Source: Metallyticus violacea
Lineage: Eukaryota > Arthropoda > Insecta > Mantodea > Metallyticidae
Direction: 5' to 3'
Length of the DNA: 64,000 nucleotides
NCBI GenBank assembly: GCA_030762175.1
Contig: CM060840.1
Coordinates: 37,784,501 to 37,848,500, forward strand
Shown: positions 12,220 to 24,654 of the stretch, piece after piece
Layout: the number at the start of each line of letters is the position of its first letter
How positions within the stretch are numbered: the first letter of the stretch is position 1
The notes under the pieces: generated by a model
What the model was told of the DNA's origin: nothing
Database searches by the model: none
The model's input: the letters and a program-made list of their open reading frames with translations, nothing else
Translations under genes and position numbers: made by a program

Positions 12220-14628
12220 GATATATTATCCTATTGCTGAAGCACAGTTGATGTCTTCGGCTCACAAGATATAAGTATACGTCATGTTGATACTTTGATC
12301 GGACTTTTATATTCATAAAAGTCGCTCAAGAATACGACAACATAGATTTTTTTAACACTTAAAGAGTTCAAAATTATAGCCTGAATCCTCCGAGATAGGC
12401 TATCTTCACTTTCGGGACATGACCAAATATTTTTGTTTTGCGACGAAATAGACTCCAGAAGGCTAGAGGTGCCTAAACAATTAACATTTCCAGTGCGGGA
12501 ACAGAATATGATGGCATAGTTAGTTAAAAGCGTAATTCTGTATTTCATTCACTCAATCAGTACCAGGATATTCCGTTAAGAAACAATCTATACAATAATG
12601 ACAAAATGTATATTTTACAGGACCTAAGTTAATATACTTCATCTATGGTTTGTACGTTCTTCAACTATGTTTTTTCGACTAACTCAAGCTTGAATTCCTA
12701 TATCTTATAGTTTGAACTAGTAGCCAGTTGTTCTGTACTATTCTATCTTTGGCTAGCTTTTGTGCGTAAAATGTTCAAGTTAATCCCTTTCTGAACCAGC
12801 TTTAGACCGTAGGATAGCCAGCGAGAACAAAAAAATGCGCATATTTTTTCCAGATGACTCGCACATGAGCAATGCCTTCCTCGGGGCAGGGGAAAGAAAG
12901 ACAATCTGGAATAAAATGGTACAGTTATTTTATGAGTTTGGTGTCTGAGTTAAAAGACGAATAGCACAACTTAAGAGGCTGATGAACTTGAAACTGTTTA
13001 ATAAGTATCCATTTATCAATTGATTTATTGAATACCACAGAAGAATTTAGCGGAGCTTTAAAGGCTTAAAAATAAATAAATGATTTTTTTTCTTTGTCAT
13101 GTTGCGTAGTGGGCTCAATATCTATTCCATTTCAGATAACGAACGAAGGGGCTATGGGTTCGTTGTTGTTAGTTCTGCGGGTAAGATGTTTACTACTGCT
13201 GTCCTTGCTCCTCCCACCAAGCATGTGTTTGATGACCTTCACCTTTTCAGCTTGAGCAGATAAGTGGCCAAGAAGAAGAAAAAATGTATTGTATTTTGGT
13301 TTTGGGCAATCAATAAATAATGTGTCATGCATTCCATTCAACCATCTGCTAGGAAGACAACAGGTATTTACAATTTAAATATCAAAAGGTAAGGATTCCA
13401 TTTACAATTGCAAAGTAGTGGCTGAAGTGAGAGGATGAAACCTAAAATATAAACACTTTTTTAACTTTGTTCAATAGGTAAATGAAAGACTTTCATTATT
13501 TAAATTACATGTACGTTAAATAGCGGTTATTCAGACTGGACAGTCAATCCCGTATGCATACAAGTACATACAAACAGTTACAATGACAAGAAATAAGTGA
13601 AAAAATGCATCTTCGCATATTTTTGTTACACTTATTTACAAAATAATAGCATTAAATATTACTCGAATTTGCAACTTTACCTAGACAACGTTTTAAACTC
13701 TTATAAGTGAGTAAAATGGGAACATAGGCGCCAGTTTTCTTGCTTTAAAAACGGAAATATATCTGTGCATGGGCCATATATTTTTTGAGACGCACTAGAC
13801 AAATTAATGAAATGAATTTTGACGCAAACAAAACTGGATTCCCAGTAATCAGCTTCAACGAATTAAAGAAAAAATACCGAAACTCACATTTAGTAATTTA
13901 TTCCAGTTGCAGATTTCATTTCGTGCCAGAGTGTTTCTCCCTTCCCCCTCCAAGCTTTTAGTTTTCCATGTCGACTGTCGTAGGACACCGGAATGTTAAA
14001 TGAAAGGATATCCAATGATATCGGCGGAAAAGGGGAGACAAACCAAAAATTTAGCTTTATCATTAATTCAATTGTTTTTATCATCACGCGAGCTTCAGTA
14101 AATGGAAAGGGGTATAAAATGACGAAACCTTTTATGCAATAATAAGTAAAATACACTTTCTACTTTGCTTTGCTACTGTTGACAGCAATATTTGTTGTTA
14201 TAATTCAGTTAAATGCTCTCTTTGGGCGTTCAGCAATAATTGCTGCATTAATGTTAGAAGTCTCGCAGTTTTAAAACCTTATTTGTTAGAATTTTAAAAC
14301 AAAAGCAGTAGGTTTTACCAATTAAATTTATTTCTCCTAAAATCCCTGTTTTGAATGCATTTTATCTGTTTTAATACAGGTTACAGGGATGTTGAAAACC
14401 TAAAGCTATAAACAGTAGTATTAAGACTATTTTTCTTTGGGGAATCTTTTCAGTTTTCTTCGCTTTCGCCGCAAAAATAAAAAATACAAAAAATGGCGAT
14501 TTTGGAGAAAAAAAAACCAAAGTGCACAATCCAAAATTATTAATTATAAATCTGTATTTTCAAAACAAATTTTTAAAATAAAAATGAAACTAAAAAGAAA
14601 GAAATATCACCATAGACATTTGCTATAG
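12220..14628. other. No recognisable gene
   Basis: AT-rich DNA with short frames on both strands (up to 88 codons near 12282-12548 and 13890-14156). None shows a recognisable domain or splice-bounded structure. Confidence 0.55.
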
Positions 14629-14670
14629 CCTCAGCAATAAAAAATGGCGTTAAACACCATTAAAAAAGGA
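14629..14670 (+). repeat. SINE-A 3' tail fragment
   Basis: About 40 bases: gcctcagcaataaaaaatgg then cgttaaacaccattaaaaaa. This is the last part of SINE-A and its A-rich tail with no body upstream, so it is an extreme 5' truncation or a deletion remnant. Confidence 0.75.
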
Positions 14671-14674
14671 AAGG

Positions 14675-17600
14675 AAAAATAGATCAATAATTATTGGAAA
14701 CAAATTGAATGCAGGGATACAGGAATTTTAATGAACATTTATCATCACAATGTGGGAATTCCAACAGAAGTTTGAAAGCCAGCCTGAAATGTTCGTGCAC
14801 AAAAGATACGTCTCAAATCAGGAATATTTCTGTTGAAGACCAGACCCGACAAAGCTAATGGCTATAGAGAACAGCAGACAGTTGGGGAGGGAGGGTGAAT
14901 AACGGGGAAGGGGGCTCAGGGATAAGGGATCTACGCATGTTTGTTTCTATATATATGAAATTGTTCATAGTAAATGTGTGATGTAGGTTTATTGGTGTGT
15001 CTGTATAAATATGAAAGTAATCATAGAACATATTGCCGTTCTTACGTATTGTATATTTTGTTTGCTAAGCGGATGGTATTAGCATGTACGGACTTGGCGA
15101 TAATTATAATTATTTGTGTACTTTAAGCCTGCCTAAATAAAAGTTCATTGCTTATTAAAAAGGCTAATTATGAAAAAATGAGAGATAAGTGGTTTAGTAG
15201 TTTATAGGCGACGATGGCGAAGTTTGCCAACAACCTCAGGAACTGATCAACTGTACTTAACACATGAATTTCATGTAACTTTTTCCCCCCATTCTCTATT
15301 CTTCACGAAATAAACTATTTTATACGTTCTTCATTTTACATTACTTATAAGTGAATAAATAGAATTTGAATAATATATTTTTTGTTAATGTGCAACTATT
15401 GATTAAAATATATCAAATTGTTTACCCATAGACAAATGTGGCAGAAATCTAAAGAGACGCGTGCTATTTATTAAAAATACTTTCGGTGTATAATACAAAA
15501 ATAGCTAGTGCTGCATGTGGCTTGTTTCTACCCGAAAAATCGAAATTTAAATATGAAAGTACGAACAAATTATGTAAGGAATGGTGAAACAGATTTTACT
15601 TGCTTGTTGCTCAACCATATTTTATTTACTTCCCTGGAGAAGTAAATTAACTTAACCCCGTTGTCAATAGCAATCAACACTATTAAGATAAAATTTACTT
15701 ACTTCCCTAAAAGTAACATAACATAGAAAAAAAAATACATTTTCGCCATACGTTTTGACCCTTAAGTCAAATGAATGAAACTCGGTTAATATAACTCCAT
15801 ATTCCATAGACTGTCAGAAAGCATAGTTCCTTTGAATAATTACCGTTTGTTTTACAAGCATCGACTTTTGGCTAGCACAAGAGCTTTTGCTTATATTATA
15901 CTTCACCTCCACTGTTTCTATCCACCGTTTACAATTTTTCATCTATCATATTCTAATTTTTCCATAGGAAGTTGTAAATTTTTTTAAAAAAAATCTTGTC
16001 ATAAAAAGTATTTTGAAAGTAAATAAAATAACTGAAAAGTCCGGTCAAGTTTTCCCAAAGAATCCAAGTAAAAGAAGTGCACATATCTAAAATATAATAT
16101 TTCTTTAGGACGTTAATAACAAGAGCGATAATCGTTATATCCTACATATTAATCATTATAATTAAAGAGTACAAATTTAGCTATTAAAATAAGTGTTCTA
16201 CTGCAATGAATGAAAAATAAAGGAGATATTTGTGCATGTAATAGATTAATAAAATACATTTTAAAATATATGGAATGCAATAACTTGTGAATTAATGATT
16301 TATAAGAGACGCACCATAGAAATGCTAAAAACATTATTAGAAACCAAGTTCTTTTTAAAGGATCACGATACCAATCTTTGTGAGAGGGAATTTCTTTGTG
16401 AGTTTATTTATTTCTTTGTGAGAGGGAATTAACGCCACAGTTTTCGGAACACTCACTTTTGACCGAACTTACATAAATTCGTCTTAAAAGTATAACAAGT
16501 CGCAACAAAATTAAAAAATTACTCTAATACTCCTTACACGATAAAATTTCCCTTCATCCACCTTTTCGATATAGGAACATAATCTGAATATACGTTATAC
16601 CTCTAATTGAACAGGGTCTCGCTGCTAACTGACAAAAGAAGAAAACATTAAGAACACTAGGAATAAAATTTGCTACTATCAGTTACTGTTCAGAAATTAA
16701 TAATGGATATTGGTATTAGAGCCAGCACTAAAGGTAGTCAAACGTTGAGCTATTGTTCTCATATGCGAGAGCCCTTGTGCTAAAGTGCTGACTGCTGGGA
16801 TAATCTGATATATCGGGAACGCTTCCGGTAACGAGGCGAATCTCACAATGCAAGAGCGACCAAAGCACAATGGTCTTGCACTGTGCATTATACAACATAA
16901 AAAGGAAACTTACATACAGCGAGGAAAGTGTGTGAACTTGAAAACATGTTTTCTCTATCAACACAGGCATTCCTCTTATTTGTGGCCGTACTTTACTGCT
17001 TACGAAAGTTGAGTAATTCTCGAGTCAAACGTGCTCTCGTAAGCTATCGTTGACTTTCATTTCTGCACGCCATGCCCTGCATGCTGCAGCGAGAGTAAGC
17101 AAATCACTTGCTTTATCCATCACAAATCATGAAATCTTCAAAACTCCAGCTGGCATATAAACAATAAATGTCGAAAATAAACATTAAAACGTTTTTCACC
17201 CCAAATTTCAATCACCGAAAAATAAAAGAAGTATTAATTATTCGGCAAACATAGTACAACCACTTCAATTAACATTTTACGTAAAGTAAGTGGCGTAACT
17301 CATATAAGTAAATACCTATTCTGAAACACGTAGAGCTAATAAGCATTAACTCGTGTAATGGTGATGATGGATGGCTTCAAGGTTAATTTAGTTGTGTATA
17401 TCTAACTACAACACAAGACAGTTTTACGCAATCCGACATATTAAAGCACTTCTAGAAAGTCATTTGTTGTGCCGTAGGGCATGTGTATAATAGCTCTCTA
17501 GCTTCTATATAGTTTTAGATTACTTTCAGAAAGGTGCAGTCTATAAAATGGCTTAAAACTCAACTAGTTTTACCACAGTATTAATATAAGTTATATAATA

Positions 17601-18030
17601 TGCCCTGCACAATATAGAATCAACAGAACAAGAAAATATATTCCCTATAACCTACCAAGTTCCATGTTATCATCCTGTTTTACGTTTTTCAATGTTATTT
17701 TGGTATTCATTTCCTAACTTTACATTTGCCATTATCACATATTACTTACCTTTTGTTCCCAGGAAAACGTCTCAGTAGCTGGCTCCATTTAACATAAACA
17801 CTTAAACACAGTCCACACTTAACCAATGCCAAATGTATTATCACCAAACGACACAACACCTTAGGAACGCAGGCCGTTAACTGAGACAAACAAATGCAGG
17901 TTTGAATTTAGGTCGATAGGTCGAATCTCGCAAACCGCCTTCTTTTGTTTTTCGTCTGAAGTGCTTTGAACGAACCTAGACACAGATGTAAACAGTGCGC
18001 GTATGTAGAAATGCTAACGATTGCATTTCT
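14675..18030. other. No recognisable gene
   Basis: Long AT-rich stretch. Around 16376-16432 a unit with ctttgtgagagggaatt is duplicated. A slightly GC-richer zone (16.7-17.1 kb) has short antisense frames without identifiable domains. CpG density rises from about 17.9 kb into the possible exon that follows. Confidence 0.5.
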
Positions 18031-18036
18031 TCGCAG

Positions 18037-18108
18037 GAGAAAGAGATTCAAGTTATCCATATCCGGTAACCGTGATCAGTTGAGTGAAGGACACGTTTTG
18101 CAGTGGAG
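18037..18108 (+). other. Possible short exon (72 nt)
   Basis: A pyrimidine-rich acceptor (catttcttcgcag) ends at 18036 and a strong donor (gtgagt) begins at 18109. One frame is open across all 72 nt and reads RKRFKLSISGNRDQLSEGHV then LQW. The sequence is richer in CpG than its flanks. It could be an internal coding exon, a 5' UTR exon or a chance pairing of consensus sites. I recognise no protein family, and no second exon was linked to it. Confidence 0.25.
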
Positions 18109-18109
18109 G

Positions 18110-18690
18110 TGAGTTCTCAGGCTTTGTTTGGAACACTGTAGGTCTTGCTTTTATTACGTTTGCTTAAATGATGTGTCGGTTGAAATCTAACCTTACTTGT
18201 GCAAGATTCCCAGACTATATAGTATTATTGAGATTTGGGATATTGACCTTCAGCAGTGATAAGTAATTTTAAAGCCAAGTGTAAAACGAAATTCCATTTT
18301 AAAAGTAATGTATTGAAAAAATAGAGTTTAAAAACATCAGTTATTGATTTTTATGGATTTCGTTAATATATATGTAGTAAATATAATGATTTAGGTGTCT
18401 CCAAATTAATCTTTATAAATATAAAACATTTATATTTCTTGTAGCAGCAGAATAAACAGCCCTCAAATGTGTTTGTGTATTACTATACTTAAACTCTGCT
18501 ATCGTTTCAAAGAACAAGAGGACAAATAATTCTTATGACGGAAGCAATGCTTACATAGGTGCTGGTGAAGTGTAAAAATGGCAAATCAAAAATTAACTGC
18601 AAAATATGAATGAACCAGAGAGTTAATTAATATTTTAACCTCCTTATTTAAACATTACATCTCATTTAAATAAATTACTTATATACAATT
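18110..18690. other. No recognisable gene
   Basis: AT-rich, no coding or repeat signal seen. Confidence 0.55.
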
Positions 18691-18699
18691 AATATCATA

Positions 18700-19880
18700 T
18701 GAATGATAAAAGACAATATAAACAATATGCATGTACAACGTTTTCTCTCTCATACCTCTCAGTCTTCTATCTCCATTAACAAATCACCTTCTTATACCCT
18801 CAATAGTTGGCTTGTTTTATGCACATGTCTTTTTCTTTTACTCTTTAACACTTATCAATCACAAATATTATTCCAACTTTACTTTAGGGAATAAACCAAT
18901 AAACCTTATCTCTATTCTTATTTTTTTTAAAATACTTTCTCTCACCTTAAAAAAAAACTAATCTTCTAATATCCATATCCCTTCTTATATCTAACATAAT
19001 GCTTAATCTCCTTTGCCTTGTAAATTATTCCATATTTTAGCCATGTATTTTTTATTTTTGTATCTCTACAGTCTAAAATATAATGTAAATATTTTCTTTT
19101 CCTGCACACAGGAACATATCTCCCGAATATCTGTTTTTAATGTCTTTGGTTTCAGAGTTCCTGTCCTTATCCATTCACATCCATCTCGTTCTAAATTATC
19201 ACTAATTTTTGTCTACCCTGTTTTTTTTCAGGTTCACATATGTACATTTTAAGCTGCTCGTATATCCTACCTCTTATTTATTTCCAAAACCCCTCACCTT
19301 TATATTCCCTTAAACTTCACACATTGTCCATTCCAGTATCTTCCTTCTCCAACTCTTTCGAATTTTTTTTTCTATATTAAGCACTAATTTCCAATATCTC
19401 CATCATTTAACTTTCCTATCCTATTCTAAATTGTAAACAATCTATAATCGTTTTACCTCCATTTCTAACCCTCTCATAACCATTAATTCTACTCCATTAG
19501 GCAATGATTTAGGTGTGCCCAAAATTAGACTGCAGAAAGGTCTGTTTATTACATCTATACTAATTATTCATCAAGAATTCAACATATTTATCACGTTATA
19601 GGTTGTTTTCCACCTATCTATTTTCATGTTCAGTATTTTTGTAAGACAAGATCTTATCGTTTTTATAGCTAACTTCCTTTAGATAACTTTTTTTTTCTAA
19701 TCAACCCATCATCCTTCTATACTAAATGTCACTCCTAAACAATCAAATCTTCTTACCTCTTCAATTTCTTTTTCATCAATTCTGCATTTCTAATCTCTTT
19801 GTAGCTGATTTTCTCTCTTAAAAGCTAAAATTTTAGTTTAGTTTATTCTATTCATATATAGCTACAGAGATTAATGAATA
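18700..19880 (-). pseudogene. LINE 3' part, minus strand
   Basis: On the minus strand, from about 19.86 kb downward, the frame reads KILAFKRENQLQRD then RIDEKEIEEVRRFDCLGVTF. The second piece is the post-palm (E)VxxFxYLGVTF block of insect LINE reverse transcriptases. Further on (about 19.25-19.05 kb) it reads ERDGCEWIRTGTLKPKTLKT and DIREICSCV, and after a frameshift CRDTKIKNTWLKYG. A C-x2-C...H...C-like C-terminus follows the RT in many LINEs and fits here. Stops and frameshifts are frequent. The plus-strand frames here (18.7-19.25 kb) are antisense shadows. This is probably the downstream part of the LINE whose RT lies at 22.3-23.8 kb. Confidence 0.65.
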
Positions 19881-19884
19881 TGGA

Positions 19885-21050
19885 ACATGATAGTTATGGT
19901 GATATTAACCCTGTACAAAATAATGAGCTGGACTAAGTTGTATAATAATTTTACATTTGTAAATACAAAACCATAATCATAAAATTATTCTTTTACAGAT
20001 TAGTAGACCTTTTTGTACACCTATTTTTAACAGCCGTTAAGAACGTCTTTTTGTTAGCCAATGAATCTTTATCAGCATTTGTAATGCACTGAATTATTTA
20101 ACACACTGATAACTTTAAATAAGTTAAATTTACTGCCAGCTTACGGAGAATTCCTTTCTGTCTTAAAATTATACACCTGTATATTTCCAGTAAATTTTAT
20201 TGGTTTTAATGGAAAACTTTATAAGGCGGAAAATATACATAGATAGGTTGGTTGAAATTCCCAGTTTATAAAATAAACCAATGATACGTTCTTAAATTAT
20301 TCTCATAACATTTTTCTGCAATTTAAAAACAATTTTACTATGTACAGAGCTACCGCAGAAGAATAATCCATGTTTCAATATAGTACGAAAATAAGTCAAA
20401 TGTGTAGTTTCAACTGAGTTAAAACTACTTAAAGATCTAATGAGATAGTATGCTGAACTTAATTTAAGCAGAATACACTCAATACTTTATTTTTATTAAT
20501 CTTTAAATGCAATTCTTTACCAAAAACATTACATTTCTATCAATTTCAATAAGATTTTACAACTTCAATAACGAAAGAAAACTTTAAATGTCTTCAGTAA
20601 CATGGATGCACAGTTAAATACCAGCACAGGAAAAATAATAAATTTATAATTTATTCGTAGGTCAAATATGCTAAAAGTAGTGAATAGTATTTTATTAAGT
20701 AATGAGTGATGGTTATAAAGCTGCACGACGTGCGTATTATAAAGCATTGTGCTTTTTATTGTATTGTCAAGTTTGTCAAGTTTGAATAATAAGAGGTATG
20801 ACATGTTCAGTATTCTTGAATTGTTTTGCATGGGATCTAAAGAACAACACACCTGCAAACAATAGTGCATTACTTTGGAACGGTTATTATTTTGAGGGTT
20901 CCACTATAGGGGGGATTGGTGGATTCTCAGGGTAAATTTGGACTGTTTTTAACGACTTGAAAATCGTTAGGGGGGGAAGGAGATTGTTCGCTGTATTAAT
21001 AAGTCCGGCACTGTTTGAACATTTGATTTATTTAATAACTTAGCAGGTTA
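19885..21050. other. No recognisable gene
   Basis: AT-rich. A minus frame of 101 codons (20565-20870) has no identifiable domain. This block separates two parts of what is probably one minus-strand LINE, so it may be inserted DNA. Confidence 0.45.
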
Positions 21051-21054
21051 CTTC

Positions 21055-21960
21055 CTGACGGCTCGTAGCTGACCTCACTACACACTTAGACTGACTTTAG
21101 AAAATGATTTACACTGCCCTCAACTGAACTTTAGAAATGATCTAGACTGATTACTTTCGGATGACTCAGACTGCCTGATTCCGTATATTTCTTTCGCGTC
21201 TCTCGTATGATGTCCCTGTTTCTCTTGAATGTCTGAATCTCAATCTGCGAAGGTCTGAATGTGCGAGAGAATGTCTCCGTGAATGTCTGAATGTATGACT
21301 ATGTGCCTACTGAGTGCCTATGTCTACTGAGTGCGAATGTCTACTGAGAGCCCCTCTGACTCCTGTACTCTAGTTTTTCTACTACATCGCCACGCCTTTC
21401 GCTAAATTAAATTCCCTCGTATTTTATCTATTTCTGTGTTATATGTTCATCATTGGCTATCCTAAAATTATTTATTTGTATCTAAGCTCTCCTGATTCGT
21501 TAACTTTTATCCGAAGACCATTGGCTAGAATTATTCTTTCCCCCCTGATCTAATGTCTTCCCACGAACTTGAATTTTCCCAGAACAACCTGTCATAAATT
21601 TCGGCCCGTTCCTTACATTCTGATTTCTATTGATAATCTTTTGCCGTCCTTAGTTTGTAGATTTCTAAATGTTCTCGGAAATACGGCACGTGTTGATGGG
21701 CTGTTTTTCGGCTTTCCTGTAATAAAACATTTTCGTCTCCGTTCTGACATTTTCATTTTCTCTTAAATTATTGCTACCTCTGACTTTGTTAAATACTGTC
21801 CCGTTACGGCCACATGTTTCTCTTATTGTCAACTCCTAAGTATTTCCTGGGTAGAAGGTTCGTGACCTAACAAAAGATAGTTTACCCTTTCTTCAGCCTT
21901 GTCTAAGGAGCGGTCTGCGGACGAGTGTCAGGTATACATAACCGTCTCTTTCTCACATAT
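21055..21960. other. Degenerate ACTG/GAATGTCTG-rich block, possible LTR-type repeat
   Basis: From 21.06 to 21.35 kb short words recur at irregular spacing: gactgac, cactgcc, gaatgtctga, ctactgagtgc. GC content is above the flanks. A similar cluster built on aaactgc and gcctaact is at 39.33-39.60 kb. I could not find matching ends, a primer-binding site or a polyprotein, so a mobile element is a guess. Confidence 0.3.
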
Positions 21961-22048
21961 TTTACACAAAATGTATACAAAATTCTTTTGTATGTTACAA
22001 GTTACAAATTATTTCTATTCCTGTTATACCTAACTCAAAATGATTTTC

Positions 22049-22071
22049 TTATATATATATATATATATATA
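22049..22071. repeat. (TA)n microsatellite
   Basis: Eleven TA units followed by acgtaac. Confidence 0.9.
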
Positions 22072-22279
22072 CGTAACAATTATCCTTATCAAATATAATG
22101 CATTTATAAATATAACTCTGCAGCCTTTTGTTATACAAACTAATAAAGGCAGCCTTATTTCCTGCTTCAACTTTTACTATTTAGTAATACAAGGTGCATA
22201 TTACTTTACTTTTCTCATCCATTATATTATCAATGAATAAATTAAATAAATAGAATTTAACTTGCAGCCTTGTATTAAT

Positions 22280-22575
22280 ATTATGTAATTCTTCAAGTTA
22301 ATTATTACACTCTCTTATGCATATTTCATACAGACTTCTTTATCTTCATATCTCGCACCCTTATCTCTTATTTTATCCACAGTATAGAAACAGTCTTTTT
22401 CTCAAAGTGTATAAATATCATATTATATTCTTCCAATCTTTTCATTCAAATATTTCTCCACATTGGACTTTATTGCAATATAGTATCAGCTGTTCTCTTT
22501 CCTTTGCTAAATCCTATTTAAAATTCTGATATCTACCTTTCTCTCTCAACCCAATTTTCCAATTTTTTGGCTAAT
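22280..22575 (-). pseudogene. LINE reverse transcriptase core, minus strand
   Basis: On the minus strand: LENWVERKVDI, IGFSKGKRTADTI, then EEYNMIFIHFEKKTVSILW and KIKKSV. This matches RLxxxVExxLxxxQxGFRKGRSxxDxI...FIDFEKAFDxxxRxxLW of LINE reverse transcriptases. The catalytic aspartate of motif A (FIDFEKAFD) is replaced (FIHFEK) and the AFD part is lost, and there are in-frame stops, so it is dead. The upstream finger region sits at 23.44-23.82 kb in the same orientation, split off by a plus-strand LINE fragment. Confidence 0.75.
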
Positions 22576-23435
22576 AACTATAGAATGGAAATAAAATTAA
22601 AGTATTGATTCGGAATAATGAAGAAAATATATTAAGGCAATGTTTAATTGTACATGAAAATATAAAACAAATAGAAACCTGGGTCAGTACGATTCAGAGG
22701 ATTTTGGAAAGGAATGGTATGGAAGAAATAGGGAAAGAAAGGAAATCAAAAGGAATGATTTTTGGAAAGAAATTAAGCTGATTGAAAATATTGAAGTGCA
22801 AGAAATATTTGGTAGCTTTATGAATAAAAATTGTTAAGTTTATATAGATGTATGACAAATACATGCGATAGGGAAAAATATGTTCAAAGTTGTAATAAAG
22901 GTTTGCGTTGGTTAGATCTGAATGTCAAGTTGAAAGAAACAGTAGGAAGAATCAATATAGAGGTATGTTCAATGTATTGAGATAAGGATAATATCTGGCA
23001 TATTTTCTTAAAATGTAAAAAAATTAGGTTACTGAGAGAAAGATTGCTTTAGGGGAAATGGAGTAATTTTCCAACTGAAGTTGTTAGGGATAAGATCATG
23101 GATTTAATGTCAGAGGAAAATTTAAAAAAAAAAAAAAAAAAAAGACAGAAAATAAAATGAAAAATTGATCAAGGGGAACTAATAAATAAGTTAAAGCAAT
23201 GAAATAGCGAAAAATTATTACAGATAACAATCTTAATTAGGTGAACGACTTTAATATCCTAAGAACCACACTGTTATGGATATTGAATCAATAAATCAGC
23301 CAACAACTTAACTGAGACAAAATCTAATAGAAGGATTTATACCTAATAAATAAAAATAGGGTCCTATGATAGTTTTATTAAATAGTTCTATACACTGTAT
23401 TTTATTTCGTTTTTATTAAATTGAATAATGAATAA
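22576..23435 (+). pseudogene. LINE 3' end, plus strand, inserted in minus LINE
   Basis: An open stretch reads KVLIRNNEENILRQC, HENIKQIETWVSTIQRILER and NGMEEIGKER. Then come CNKGLRWLDLNVKLKETVGR, WHIFLKCKKIRLLRERLL and DLMSEENLK. The H-x3-K-C-KK-like end is typical of a LINE C-terminal zinc-knuckle region. The whole block aligns with 11.6-12.2 kb including the 3' non-coding part ending attgaataatgaata. A run of about 20 A at 23126-23146 lies within it. It sits between two collinear pieces of a minus-strand RT, so it is the younger insertion. I did not find a clear target-site duplication. Confidence 0.7.
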
Positions 23436-23820
23436 GTTCTATCTATTCGTTCAGCTCAACATAAACTTAGTTATCAGCAATTACCTCAACAATTAGCAGG
23501 ACTGTTCACATGTATCTAGCAACTATTCTTATAGATCGGCACTAATATTCCTATTTTCTAGTCTCTTGAAACTCCTCTGCTTTCAAATTTTATTGTCTAA
23601 CAATGACTTTCCGTAATCCATCAGTTCCAGTGACCTAATTTGTTCCAATATCTCAGATCCCTCAATGTAAAACTTTTATTTTTCTAAAACTCCTTTTTCC
23701 ACTATCAGTAGATATTTGTATACCCAAAATCCATTTAAAACAATTGCACCAAACCTCTACTGGAATTATGCTTTTCAGTGATCTATTTCAATATAATGCT
23801 TTTACTAATAACCGTGCGCT
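23436..23820 (-). pseudogene. LINE reverse transcriptase finger region, minus strand
   Basis: On the minus strand: SLKSIIPVEVWCNCFKW, then about 60 codons later GVSRD (stop) KIGILVPIYKNSC. These match the RT finger motifs GxDGIPVEVWKxL and DWKxGILVPIYKKGDxxxCxNYRGI. The expected distance to the GFRKGRS block is restored if the plus-strand LINE piece at 22.58-23.43 kb is taken out. Stops in the frame show decay. Confidence 0.7.
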
Positions 23821-24044
23821 TTTCTTATTATTCTCTATTTTACTAATTAGTATTCCTCGTTCCTTTATTCTTTTTCCTTTTATTCACTAGTAACCTATAC
23901 TCCTATCTTAACTGCGTACATATATAAAATATAATTGATTCACTGTGGAATTTTTATATTTAGGTAATACATTTTATCAGACAAAGATTTGATAGAAAGA
24001 AAGTTTGTGAATTATTTTCTACCTTGCGTCTCATTTATCCAACT

Positions 24045-24110
24045 GTCGACCACGCGTCCGCGCCGCGGCTACGGGGAGACCGACCGGATCCAGGCCTTAG
24101 CGATCCATCA
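24045..24110. other. GC-rich adapter-like sequence
   Basis: In AT-rich flanks, about 60 bases are strongly GC-rich and begin gtcgaccacgcgtccg. This differs by one missing C from the SalI/MluI cDNA-cloning adapter GTCGACCCACGCGTCCG. SacII, BamHI and StuI sites follow closely. It could be a cloning or assembly artefact, a scaffold join, or a natural GC-rich scrap. The adapter match is from memory. Confidence 0.5.
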
Positions 24111-24114
24111 TTTC

Positions 24115-24505
24115 CCCATAAACTAAATGCGTATACAATTATGAGCAATAACACCACCACCACCAATGTGTAAGATATAAATTTTAGCAACCGATTAGCC
24201 ATATGCTATTTTTAAATAACACTTTTATGATGTACCACGTAGATATTTCTTTGGAGAAAGTTTATTTTATTTTATTTTATTTTTTTTTTTTTTCAAAATC
24301 AAAAAGCATTTCTTTTGTTAGAACACTCATTTTTAGTCAATATTCCACAGTTTAACGATTCCGTTTTATCAAAACTAATCGCACATTCTTACAGTGTCAC
24401 TATGTAAAATCGGAGCATCAGGAAGTGTCTCTACAAATTGGTTACGTCTGTTTTCACACGCGTGTCATACACAAGTATTGTTCTGGTTTTAACTTGTGGA
24501 GAGAA
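24115..24505. other. No recognisable gene; holds (TTTTA)n and poly-T
   Basis: Contains four or five TTTTA units followed by a T run at about 24261-24293. Nothing else is recognised. Confidence 0.6.
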
Positions 24506-24509
24506 TTAA

Positions 24510-24645
24510 TTTGATTTGTTTTATTTGAGTTTCTTTTTCGAGCCGTAAATCTATAGGATCCATTTCCGTTCTAAAGGAAGCCACACTTAGAATTTTTATG
24601 CCCCAAAAAATCCATCGACCGTGGCCGGAACAAATGGTAGCAGAA
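24510..24645 (-). repeat. SINE-B fragment, diverged
   Basis: Minus-strand body with ggcataaaaattctaagtg, ggcttcctttagaacggaa and aaactcaaataaaacaaatc. It aligns with the 5.02 and 55.21 kb copies (ggaagccat/ggcttcctt, aataaaacaaa tail). The head is too degraded to read the A and B boxes. Confidence 0.55.
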
Positions 24646-24654
24646 TGTGTAAAT

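Noticed and set aside
19013..19252. 79-codon plus frame as a gene
   Set aside because: It is the antisense of a minus-strand LINE C-terminus.
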